The notes: generated from the letters alone by a model not told the origin. Shown: positions 1 through 7,308, counted from the stretch's first letter. The stretch is 10,747 nt of DNA from Chrysochromulina tobinii (GCA_001275005.1 JWZX01002217.1:1-10747); one strand, 5' to 3'. Translations and numbers: made by a program.

Positions 1-978
1 TTGGGTTTTGCGATCATGGCCATCTTCCTCGTCACTATGATCCCGGCGACCCTGTTCTTCGTTTGGCTCCGGCAGGGGCGCGTGGCGCGCTGGCAGGCAA
101 AATGCCTCAAGGACCTCAAGAACTCCAAACACGAAGACGGCGATGAGTACGACATGAAAGCGGGGCGGGTCTTTCACGCCTTCGACTTTGACCAGAGTGG
201 CGAACTTGACACTGACGAGTTGCGCGACTTGTTCGTTGCCCTCCACCCGAAGATCTGTCGCGATGACCTGAGCGCTTGCATTCGGTGTATGTCCGAGTAC
301 GTCGACCCCTCTTCGGGCGTGCTCACCGAACCCAAATTCATCGACGCACTCATCGACGGCGAACGCAAACTGGCGCAACTGATCGCATTGCGCGTTGAAC
401 ATGCCCGGAAAAGAGCTGCGGATAGAAAGCTGAGAACCGCGGGGACTGCCGTCCGTGCGACACTGCGAGGCGCCATGGGCAAGGCGGTTCCGACGGTCAA
501 CATTCTCCGCGCTCCACTGGATCCCGACGGACACTCTCAAAACCCGGCCTCAAGCGACGTGCAAGATCATGAACGCAAGGTGGTCCTAAAAGAGGACAAG
601 CTCCTCCAGATGTTTCAGCCTGGCATCAAGCATCGCAAGACTGGCACGCCTGACGCGGATGCCTCGACGTGTGCAAGCCGCGCGCCGCCGCACGCGGCGC
701 TCGCGACGACGCCAGGGGCGGGAGTAGGGTTAGCGAGCACCCGTGCGCCTACGCTGCACGCGCTCGTACGTGCGGCCGACGAAGCCAACAAGGAGGCCGA
801 CGCCGCCTCCGCCGCTGAGATGACCACGGGCAGCATCGTCGTCGACAAGTCGCAGGGACTGCTCGGTGGAAACTTCAGCTGGATGCCACTGCAGTCTCAG
901 CGCATGCCAAATGTCTCAGCGGCGATGGCGGCGAAAGTGACGGACAAGGCGGCAGCGGACAAGGCTGGTCAAGGCTGA
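1..978 (+). CDS. C-terminal part of a membrane protein with an EF-hand (5' partial)
   Basis: The reading frame is open at the left edge, so the true start lies outside the window. Residues 1-23 form one hydrophobic segment followed by basic residues (RQGRVAR), a typical last membrane helix with the tail in the cytosol. Residues 62-73 are a canonical calcium-binding EF-hand loop, with D62, D64, S66, G67, E68, D70 and E73 in the ligand positions. A partner loop near residues 101-113 (YVDPSSGVL) keeps the glycine but has lost the acidic ligands, so it probably binds no calcium. The rest (about 130-325) is basic, then Ala/Thr/Ser-rich and likely disordered. The frame stops at TGA 976-978 inside a 9-bp microrepeat, while the next frame carries on the same Lys-Ala-Asp pattern, so the protein probably continues into the following entry. 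The extracellular part is unknown; a large multi-domain surface protein is a guess. The EF-hand is certain, the product is not. Confidence 0.7.
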   Translation: MGFAIMAIFLVTMIPATLFFVWLRQGRVARWQAKCLKDLKNSKHEDGDEYDMKAGRVFHAFDFDQSGELDTDELRDLFVALHPKICRDDLSACIRCMSEYVDPSSGVLTEPKFIDALIDGERKLAQLIALRVEHARKRAADRKLRTAGTAVRATLRGAMGKAVPTVNILRAPLDPDGHSQNPASSDVQDHERKVVLKEDKLLQMFQPGIKHRKTGTPDADASTCASRAPPHAALATTPGAGVGLASTRAPTLHALVRAADEANKEADAASAAEMTTGSIVVDKSQGLLGGNFSWMPLQSQRMPNVSAAMAAKVTDKAAADKAGQG

Positions 979-999
979 TAAGGCTGATAAGGCAGTGAT
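961..999 (+). repeat. 9-bp microrepeat AAGGCTGAT with one 10-bp unit at a frame break
   Basis: Successive units are AAGGCTGGTC (961-970, 10 bases), AAGGCTGAT (971-979), AAGGCTGAT (980-988) and the start of a fourth, AAGGCAGTGAT (989-999). The first unit is one base longer than the others. Read in frame 1 the repeat gives TGA TAA; read in the next frame it gives Lys-Ala-Asp repeats that lead straight into the downstream frame. Confidence 0.8.
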
Positions 1000-1681
1000 G
1001 AGCCATCTGCTCCAACTCGCCCCCACAGCTCTCGAAGACGAGCTGCGCAGCCTGGGCGAGACCACTCAGCCTGGCTGGCCTCCGTGGCAGCTCCGTGACA
1101 GGCTCGAGGGCCTCGACGAGCTCCGAGCGGTCCTCAGACTCTTTGCGCGCGTCATCGCGAATGTCAATCACTTTGATGACGCCTTTGAGCTCATGCAGAA
1201 GATGCTCGCCATCTTGCTACGCTCGCACCAAGAGACCTTCTTAAGCAACCCGGAGCTGGGGCCCGCGCTGCAGGCTTTGCACAAGGCCCAGCGCAGCCAA
1301 ACGCTCGTGCACAAGTCGCTGCGGCGCATGAAGAATCGCTTGCTGCACGCCGCCTTCGAGGAGTGGCGTGACGGCTACCTCGATGCCAAGGAGGATTGGG
1401 ATCGTGAAGCTCTGGATCCGCCTCCCAGCCCACCCGCCTCCGATCGCCGCGTGTCATCGAGCCGTTTCGTCACGCCGCTCGGCTCGCAGCTGCCGCCACC
1501 GCCTGCTGCCGCTATCACAGATGAGATGAAGGCCGAACTGGCCAAGTTGAAGGACCTCTTCGACGGTGGTCTCCTCCCGGAGCGCCTGTATGAAGCGAAG
1601 CTCAAGATGATGCTCGGCCTGCCGTCTACATTGCCAGCAACAACGGAGTGCAAGGAGCTTGGAGTCCTGCCGAGGCTCTGA
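998..1681 (+). CDS. Sfi1-like helix plus SHOCT-like tail; probable continuation of the upstream EF-hand gene
   Basis: This frame holds a mostly helical protein of 227 residues from the ATG at 998. It is also open upstream of that ATG, where it reads repeated Lys-Ala-Asp matching the end of the preceding frame, so I think it is the C-terminal half of the same gene after a one-base frame break. Counting from GTG 995, residues about 110-133 (RRMKNRLLHAAFEEWRDGYL) resemble one Sfi1-type repeat, the AFxxW helix that binds centrin-like EF-hand proteins. Residues 181-208 (ELAKLKDLFDGGLLPERLYE and on) resemble a SHOCT domain, a short helical hairpin found at protein C-termini. A Pro/Ser-rich linker (about 141-170) separates them. 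The stop at 1679-1681 lies 3 bases past one copy of a 25-bp direct repeat. It could instead be a separate gene starting at 998, but the 17-base gap and the shared KAD pattern argue against that. Function unknown. Confidence 0.55.
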   Translation: MSHLLQLAPTALEDELRSLGETTQPGWPPWQLRDRLEGLDELRAVLRLFARVIANVNHFDDAFELMQKMLAILLRSHQETFLSNPELGPALQALHKAQRSQTLVHKSLRRMKNRLLHAAFEEWRDGYLDAKEDWDREALDPPPSPPASDRRVSSSRFVTPLGSQLPPPPAAAITDEMKAELAKLKDLFDGGLLPERLYEAKLKMMLGLPSTLPATTECKELGVLPRL

Positions 1682-1746
1682 CTTGGTCTGTCACTCTGGG
1701 TTGGTACCTCCGACCTTCCTACAAGGAGCTTGGAGTCCTGCCGAGG
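1651..1746 (+). repeat. 25-bp perfect direct repeat around the stop of the first gene
   Basis: The same 25 bases, beginning CAAGGAGCTTGG and ending CTGCCGAGG, occur at 1651-1675 and 1722-1746, 71 bases apart. The first copy codes for the last residues (KELGVLPR) of the upstream protein, and the second lies past the stop. The repeat has no AG|GT junction, so it does not look like an intron boundary. Confidence 0.85.
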
Positions 1747-2191
1747 ATCCCCTCTCGAAGATTCAGCGGCTAGGAATGTGCGCGTTGGGGGGGGAAGGCT
1801 GGGAAGCGTGCAAGCGTGCAAGCCTTTTGGAGGCGCGGGGTCGGCGGGGACACGTACAACTCAAGGAGCACAAGGGAGCACAAGAATCGCAAGGAGCATA
1901 GGTGAACGTGCGCAAGTGCAGCAGGCGTGATCAAGGCGGGGTTGGCGGGGACACGTACAGCGACAATGGAGCATACGGAGCACGAAAAGCAGCTTACATG
2001 TCAACCCGAGAGAACTGTGGCCGTAAGTAAGTAAGTGAAACATGCCGAATGGCAGCGTACACGTGGCGAGGGGGGGGAGGTACCCAGGCATATACATGTA
2101 ACTATGTAACCGTGTCGAACTCGACGAGCTCGAACAAGGCGTAGCTACTGACTAATGTGTAATTACGTAGTGAACGGACATCGGACAAACT
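1682..2191. other. Non-coding spacer between convergent genes
   Basis: About 510 bases with no convincing gene. It holds the second copy of the 25-bp repeat, a short AAGCGTGC repeat near 1804-1823, a duplicated G-rich block (1835 and 1936), many AAGGAGCACAAGG-like words near 1861-1900, and GTAAGT repeated three times at 2023-2036. Short open frames here are repeat-encoded and unlike any family I know. It must contain the 3' ends of both neighbouring transcripts, but I see no clear polyadenylation signal. Confidence 0.6.
1835..1990 (+). repeat. Imperfect ~101-bp duplication with a 24-bp core
   Basis: A 24-bp core (GCGGGG, T, then C or T, GGCGGGGACACGTACA) occurs at 1835-1858 and 1936-1959 with one mismatch, 101 bases apart. 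After each core there is a looser match ending in GGAGCAC, so the duplicated stretch probably covers about 50 bases of each copy. It lies wholly in non-coding DNA. Confidence 0.7.
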
Positions 2192-3250
2192 CTAAGCTTT
2201 TGGACGCGCGGCCATCGGGCACACGCATGTGCAGCTCGCGTGATGGCGGATTTGCTCCGGCACGAGCAGCCCTTTGTCATTGGACAGAAAGGTGACGCGA
2301 GCCGCGGCCGGCACGCCGTGGTTGTACAGATCGATCATGTTCGCGCGCGGGTAGAGCGAGCGGTTGAGCACGTGGTACAGAAAGTACTTCTCATTGTCGG
2401 GGATGCCGTCCCAACGCCACCAGCCGTCGCGCCCGCTGATGAGCTCCGACGGCGCCAAGTGCGCCGCGCCGGCCGGCCCTCGGCGGGAAAGGCTCCGTTC
2501 AAACGCCTCCAGCGAGCTCAAGTGCTCGTGAATGTGAGCGGTTAGAGCCGTTGAGCTTGAGAGGGCTCGGCCGTTGAACCCAAACGGGCGCTCCGGTGTC
2601 GCCTTGGGGAACTTGAGCCAGCCGAAGAGGCCCGCACTCAGCCCGGTCGGGCCCACCGCGAGCATGTGGCGCCATGGCAGCGGCATGTAATGCGTCTGGC
2701 CGATCGCATGCATGCGAGGGAGCTCGTCCACGTACTCGAGCGCCACGCGCATCGGCTCTCGTCTGCCCCAGAAGATCCAGTCGCCCCGCATCACGAGAGC
2801 CATCTCGCCCGCAGGGCCGTGCAGACCGCTCACGTGTGCGGGCGCCAGCTCGAGCGGCCTGGGCAGGCGCATGTCGCTGCGCAGCCGCACGACATGCTCG
2901 TACAGGGCGCCGCGCTGGCGCTCGCGGCGCTCCATGTGCTGCCACGCGTGCCGCAGCCGCCACCACTGATGAAGGTGGTGATAGTGTTGGCCGCGTGACT
3001 TTTCGAGCGGCCCGAGCGCGTCCAGGATGGCCGCCGAGGTGTTTGGCGACTCGCCAGCCCACATAATGTACGGCTTCTTGAGCAGCCGATTCTCCTTCGC
3101 GCACGCCAGCGAGCGCGCATCCGTCGAGATGAAGACGTGGTACGGCGCGCCGCCGACAAACAAGTCGTCCAGCCGCTCGCTGAATTGTGCGAAGGCGCGC
3201 AGATCGGAGCCGATTAGTGCAGCGACCGATGCCTCGGGTCTCTCGAGCAT
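2192..3250 (-). CDS. Glycosyltransferase-like protein
   Basis: This is a 352-residue protein in one exon. The N-terminus (VAALIGSDLRAFAQF, then PYHVFISTD at about 36-44) has the strand-helix-strand pattern that opens many GT-A-type sugar transferases of the polysaccharide-synthesis kind. The centre has YEHVVRLRSDMRL (117-129); this R-x-R-x-D-x-R block resembles the metal/nucleotide-sugar site of WavE-like and related transferases. DWIFWGRREPM (157-167) and a late PDNEKYFLYHVLNRSLY (about 294-310) also fit that layout. The start is well fixed: ATG at 3250-3248 is only three codons from an in-frame stop at 3259-3257. There is no signal peptide or membrane anchor, which is unusual for a Golgi enzyme. 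The gene is divergent from the coiled-coil gene with about 50 bases between the two first ATGs. Donor, acceptor and product cannot be told. The family call is by pattern and moderately sure; the coding call is firm. Confidence 0.6.
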   Translation of the reverse strand: MLERPEASVAALIGSDLRAFAQFSERLDDLFVGGAPYHVFISTDARSLACAKENRLLKKPYIMWAGESPNTSAAILDALGPLEKSRGQHYHHLHQWWRLRHAWQHMERRERQRGALYEHVVRLRSDMRLPRPLELAPAHVSGLHGPAGEMALVMRGDWIFWGRREPMRVALEYVDELPRMHAIGQTHYMPLPWRHMLAVGPTGLSAGLFGWLKFPKATPERPFGFNGRALSSSTALTAHIHEHLSSLEAFERSLSRRGPAGAAHLAPSELISGRDGWWRWDGIPDNEKYFLYHVLNRSLYPRANMIDLYNHGVPAAARVTFLSNDKGLLVPEQIRHHASCTCVCPMAARPKA

Positions 3251-3255
3251 TGAAT

Positions 3256-3279
3256 TTCACACCGGCGCATAGGTGTGAA
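3256..3279. promoter_or_regulatory. Inverted repeat TTCACACC-N8-GGTGTGAA between divergent genes
   Basis: Perfect 8-bp arms at 3256-3263 and 3272-3279 around the 8-base spacer GGCGCATA. It sits in the short spacer between the minus-strand glycosyltransferase-like gene (ATG at 3250) and the plus-strand coiled-coil gene (first ATG at 3301). The arm also supplies the in-frame TGA just upstream of the minus-strand start. The position and symmetry suggest a binding site for a dimeric regulator of one or both genes; that is inference. Confidence 0.4.
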
Positions 3280-3300
3280 TATAGCACCAGCGGATCATGA

Positions 3301-4485
3301 ATGCGAGCGCGATCACACGCCGCTGGGCAAAACGGAAAGCTCAGCACGACGCTCAAACTTCTTGGTCTGCTCACGACGGGCTGCAGCGCGTGGTCCGCGA
3401 TCGCGGCGTGCGTTGTGTGCTGCGTCTCGCCCCAACACCAACACATGCCGGCACCCGCGACAAGCGAGCCCGAGGACGTGCGTCTCGGTCGCGCCGCGCG
3501 CCTCGCGCTCCAGGAGGCCGAGGCCCGTTGGCGCCGCGAGCTGGGCGCCGCGGCCAATGAGCGCAATCGGCTTCGAGAGGAGATCCGGAACCTCAAGGGG
3601 GTGCCCGCTCCCTCGGACGCATCTTCTTCGGAGCCCGCGGCGAAGCGACAGCGGCTCGGTCCCAAGGGGCCCGCGCAGCCGCTCATCGGCCGCACGGAGC
3701 TTTACGCCAAGTACCACACGGTCGAGGAGCAGCTGCGCGCGGAGAAGAGCAAGTCGGCTGACCTCGAGGCGCAGCTCTCGCGGCTGATCGACGAGCTGCA
3801 CACACACATGCCCATACTCAAGGAGCGCTCGGTGCGGCTCGAGGCCGCGCTAGCGAGCAACACGTCGCTCTCGGAGCGCCTCACGCTCGCCCTGCGCGAG
3901 AGCGACGCAGCACACAAGGCGGCGGAGAAGCTTCGCGTCGAGGTGGACGCGGCGCGCGCAGCGATCGAGGAGACGTGCGCGGGCGACGCCGAGAAGCGCT
4001 CGTTGCTCGAGCTGCGCCAGGAGCTGCACCGCGAGCAGCTGAGCACCGAGGCCCGGATCGCGGAGGCGATCGCGGCCGTGCGTGAACCTCTAAGCGCCCA
4101 GGCCAGTGCTGCGGAGGCTCGCGCGACGGCGGCGACGGCCCAACAGGACGTTCTGGAGGCGGCGCTCGCGACGGTGCGTCAGACGTCCGACCGGTGGCGT
4201 GTCCTTTACGAAGCGAGCCTCGGGGTTGCGGCTGCCGACGCCTCGTCCGCCTCGGCGTCCTTGGCGTCCTCGGCCACCCAGGCTGCTCAGGCCACTCAGG
4301 CCGCCCAGGCGCTTGCCGAGGTGCGTGCCCTACTCGCCGAGGGCGTGGAGGGGCAGGTGCGCATGCAACTGAGCAGCGCGCAGGCACAGTTGCAGGAGCG
4401 CATCAGCGCCCTGGAAGCCGAGCTAGCCCAGGCGCGCGCCTCCGCAACGTCCGCCAGCGAAGCCGCTGACGCTGCCGCCGCCACC

Positions 4486-4532
<47 letters not shown>

Positions 4533-6909
4533 TCCGTCGAAGGCCGAGGGGGCGATGGTGCCCGCCGCAAGCCTCAAGGCGCTCGAGGCGAGCCTCAAAG
4601 AAAAAGAGGACCAGCTCGGAAAGCTCCGTAACGCCGCAAAGCACTGGAAGGACCAGTTCGAAAAGCTCAAGGCGGATGGCGGTGCCAAGCCCGACGGCGC
4701 AGAGGACCTCCAGCAGCGCTTGGCGGCGCTCGAGGCGGAGCTGCGTGCTCAATACGGCGCCGATGCGCTCCAGCAGCGCTTGGCGGAGCTCGAGGCGCAG
4801 GTGCGTGCGGCCACAGAGGCCAAGGCGGCGGCGACGGAGCAGCTGGCCGCGGCGGTCGCAGAGTCAGCTGCGCTCCGCGAGCGACTCGAAGTTGCGACTG
4901 CGGAGGCGGCACGCAACGACGCGGCGGGCGACGGCATGGCGAGTAGCATCACGGCTGGAGACGCGGCATCCGCAGGGAGAGTGTCCGAAGCGGCGGCTGC
5001 TGCGGCGGCGGAGATTGGGGAGGTCAAAGCAGGACTCGCGGCGGCGACCTCGGAGGCGGAGGCGCTCAGGGGGAAGCTTGCGGCGGCGGAGGAGGCGGCA
5101 GACAAGATGCGCAAGGCTGCATCTCACTGGAAGGCGCAGCACGGCAAGCTCAAGGAGCAGCTCGATGCTGCCGCCGCCGCTCCGGCGACGGCAGCACCAG
5201 AGCCCGCCCCGCCAGCAGCTAATTCACAGCCCGCCCCGCCAGCAGCTAATTCACAGCCCGCCCCGCCAGCAGCTAATTCGAGTGAAGGGTCGGCGGTGGG
5301 GCTCACGACTGAGCTCGAGGCTGCCAAGATTCGAATCTCCGAGATTGAGATTGAGTTGCAGGCGGCACTTGAGGCCAAGGTGATGGCGGTGAGCGAGGCG
5401 GAGGGACGCGCGGCGGAGGCGGAGAGCAATGCGGCACAACTCGAGGTTCGCGTCATGGAGGCAGAGGCGAAGGTGGCAGAGGCGGAGGCGAAGGTGGCAG
5501 AGGCGGAGGCGAAGGCTGCAGAGGCAGAAGCGAAGGCTGCAGAGGCGGACGCGAAGGGGACACAAGTGGGGTCAGGGTCTACGACGGAGGAGGCGGAGGC
5601 GCTCAGGGGGAAGCTTGCGGCGGCGGAGGAGGCTTCAGAAAAGATGCGCAAGGCTGCGTCTCACTGGAAGGCGCAGCACGGCAAGCTCAAGGAGCAGCTC
5701 GATGCGGCGCTCGCCGCCGCACCAGCGCCAGAAGAAGTGGCGCCTTCAGCGAGTGTGACGGTGGCGGACTTGGAGGCGGCATTGACGAAAATGGAAGAGG
5801 CCAAGGCGGCGTCCGAGGCGTTGCAGGCGGAGCTCGAGCAGAAGAAAGGGCGAATCTCCGAGCTTGAGATTGAGTTACAGGCGGCGCTTGAGGTCAAGGT
5901 GATGGCGGTGAGCGAGGCGGAGGCGGAGAACAATGCGGCACTTCTCGAGATACGCGTCATGGAGGCAGAGGCGAAGTTGGCAGAGGCGGAGGCGAAGGTG
6001 GCAGAGGCGGAGGCGAAGGCTGCAGAGGCGGAAGCAAAGGCTGCAGAGGCAGAAGCGAAGGCTGCAGAGGCAGAAGCGAAGGCTGCAGAGGCGGACGCGA
6101 AGGGGACACAAGTGGGGTCAGGGTCGACGACGGAGGAGGCGGAGGCGCTCAGGGGGAAGCTTGCGGCGGCGGAGGAGGCTTCAGAAAAGATGCGCAAGGC
6201 TGCGTCTCACTGGAAGGCGCAGCACGGCAAGCTCAAGGAGCAGCTCGATGCGGCACTCGCTGCCGCGCCCGCAGACACGACCGAAACGTCAACCAACACG
6301 GCCGAAACGTCAACCAGCACGGCCGAAACGTCTACCACAACAGCCGAGCTAGAGGCGGCGAAGGCCTCGCTGGAAGCCGAGCTGCTGGTCGTTAGGGCGC
6401 GCGTGGCGGCATTAGAGATTGAATCTCAGGCAGCACTTGAGGCCAAGGCGGCGGCGGTGAGCGAGGCCAGGGAAGCGGCAGCGGCTGAGGCCAGGGAGGC
6501 TGCTGCGAGCGAGACGAGAGTGGCGACCGAGGCAGCTGCCGCCTCTGCAGCAGAGGCGGAGGAGTTCAGAGGGAAGCTTGCGGCGGCGGAGGAGGCGGCA
6601 GACAAGATGCGCAAGGCCGCATCTCAGTGGAAGGCGCAGCACGGCAAGCTCAAGGAGCAGCTCGATGCTGCCGCCGCCGCTCCGGCGACGGCATCAACTG
6701 TCGCACCGGTTTTGCAAGAGGGTGACACAGCCGCCGTGGAAACAGAACTGAAGGCGGCCAAAGCTCGCGTGTTGGAGCTTGAGACGGCGAAGGCGGTGGT
6801 CGAAGGGGAGCTCGACAAGTTCCGGAAGGCAGCGCACTTCTGGAAGCAAAAGCACGATGCCCTCAGGGCACCGAAGAGCGAGGTTAAGAGCGAGGATGCG
6901 GGCACGTGA
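3301..6909 (+). CDS. Large Ala/Glu-rich coiled-coil protein with repeated W-K motif modules
   Basis: A 1202-residue protein of unknown function, mostly Ala, Glu, Lys, Gln and Leu in heptads, so a long coiled coil. Residues 15-43 are hydrophobic and could be a signal anchor. If translation instead starts at M49 (3445) that segment is lost, and the divergent spacer becomes about 195 bases. KRQR (115-118) is a possible nuclear signal, and VKSE (1195-1198) fits a sumoylation site. Poly-Ala runs at about 391-411. A motif of the form K-x-R-K-A-A-x-x-W-K-x-Q-H-x-x-L-K centres on W449, W610, W789, W971, W1110 and W1181, with weaker forms at W77 and W299. Modules around W610, W789, W971 and W1110 are near-identical duplicates. 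Linkers hold a 9-residue proline-rich repeat (three copies, about 634-660) and a 7-residue Thr/Ser repeat (993-1013). Perfect 7-residue EAEAKAA heptads occupy 719-753 and 887-935. Homology by composition would be misleading, so I assign no family. Confidence 0.8.
4471..4533 (+). repeat. GCC trinucleotide run coding for poly-alanine
   Basis: An almost uninterrupted GCC/ACC/GCT triplet run in frame within the coiled-coil gene, giving about 20 alanines with two threonines. Such runs often vary in length between individuals. Confidence 0.85.
5071..5193 (+). repeat. W-motif module, type A, copy 1
   Basis: This 123-base block is repeated at 6571-6693, exactly 1500 bases downstream, and I find only two differences between them. 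It codes for the GKLAAAEEAADKMRKAA helix, W610 and a following Ala-rich stretch. Confidence 0.9.
5201..5280 (+). repeat. 27-bp tandem repeat, three copies (proline-rich linker)
   Basis: Units at 5201-5227, 5228-5254 and 5255-5280 are identical except at the last base or two. Each codes for nine residues of the type PAPPAANSQ, a flexible break between two coiled-coil segments. Confidence 0.9.
5332..5709 (+). repeat. Large module, type B, copy 1
   Basis: This segment (from RISEIEIELQAALEAK through five EAEAK heptads to the W789 motif) is duplicated at about 5851-6255. The offset is 519 bases at the start and 546 at the end. A 15-base deletion and a gain of two 21-bp heptads in copy 2 account for the change. 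From 5521 on I see one substitution in about 188 bases. Confidence 0.85.
5455..5559 (+). repeat. 21-bp heptad-coding tandem repeat, five units
   Basis: Five units of 21 bases, each coding one heptad of the form AEAEAKA, from M719 to G753. The repeat length equals one coiled-coil heptad, so unit gain or loss keeps both frame and helix register. Confidence 0.85.
5851..6255 (+). repeat. Large module, type B, copy 2
   Basis: Second copy of the block at 5332-5709. It carries seven heptads where copy 1 has five and ends with the W971 motif. Confidence 0.85.
5959..6105 (+). repeat. 21-bp heptad-coding tandem repeat, seven units
   Basis: Seven units of 21 bases from M887 to G935. It matches the five-unit array at 5455-5559 with two extra heptads. 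Confidence 0.85.
6277..6339 (+). repeat. 21-bp tandem repeat, three copies (Thr/Ser linker)
   Basis: Units at 6277-6297, 6298-6318 and 6319-6339, about 85-95% alike by eye, each coding for a seven-residue TAETSTS-type stretch. The linker is likely disordered and is a possible O-glycosylation or phosphorylation region. Confidence 0.85.
6571..6693 (+). repeat. W-motif module, type A, copy 2
   Basis: Second copy of the block at 5071-5193. The two substitutions are a silent change in an alanine codon and His to Gln just before W1110. Confidence 0.9.
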
Positions 6910-7108
6910 GTGGTCGACGTGTGCCATAGTATTCGACCGAGCGACTCGTGCGTGGTTCGTCTGGCGTGCGTGGGAGAGATTGCCATTTGCGTGGGATGGG
7001 AATTGCCGTGATCTTGTGCGCGTTGAAAAGAAGTTAAGGAGAGAGAGATTCGTACGAGTCTGAACAAGCTACCGCCTCTACCACCATTCAATCACCATTC
7101 GATTGGGG

Positions 7109-7129
7109 CCCGCGCCGCTGCCGGCGGGG
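7109..7129 (+). other. GC-rich hairpin downstream of the coiled-coil gene
   Basis: CGCCG (7113-7117) pairs with CGGCG (7122-7126) around the loop CTGC. CCC (7109-7111) pairs with GGG (7127-7129) past one bulged base. It lies 200 bases beyond the stop codon, and its role is unknown. Confidence 0.45.
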
Positions 7130-7227
7130 GACCCGCGTGAAAATTGCGGTGGGCTAGTTTGGGGGACGATTTGAGAGCCAGTTTAGTCTATGCCTCGTCT
7201 TGCAAAAACCCAAACCGACACAGACGA

Positions 7228-7293
7228 CGTTCACACCTGATGGGCCTCTCGCCCTTCAAATCCCCCTGTGCGGAATCCACCATGGTGTGAACG
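7228..7293. repeat. Inverted repeat CGTTCACACC ... GGTGTGAACG
   Basis: Perfect 10-bp arms at 7228-7237 and 7284-7293, 46 bases apart. They contain the same TTCACACC / GGTGTGAA words as the palindrome at 3256-3279. Confidence 0.6.
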
Positions 7294-7308
7294 CGTGAGT
7301 GAACTTTT

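Noticed and set aside
1651-1746. Intron bounded by the 25-bp repeat
   Set aside because: The repeat has no AG|GT junction, and removing the 71 bases would add only a few codons.
1659-1930. Two short plus-strand frames past the first gene
   Set aside because: They are coded by local repeats, overlap each other and have no family pattern.
2499-3695. Long open frame on the minus strand (398 codons) across the divergent spacer
   Set aside because: It is Arg/Ala-rich, overlaps the better-supported glycosyltransferase-like frame and the start of the coiled-coil gene, and shows no family pattern. It is a by-product of high GC content.
4423-4752. Minus-strand frame with poly-glycine
   Set aside because: It is the antisense of the GCC run coding for poly-alanine in the coiled-coil gene.
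7250-7266. B-box-like TTCAAATCC
   Set aside because: The closing G-C pair of a T-arm is missing and there is no matching upstream arm, so it is not a tRNA.
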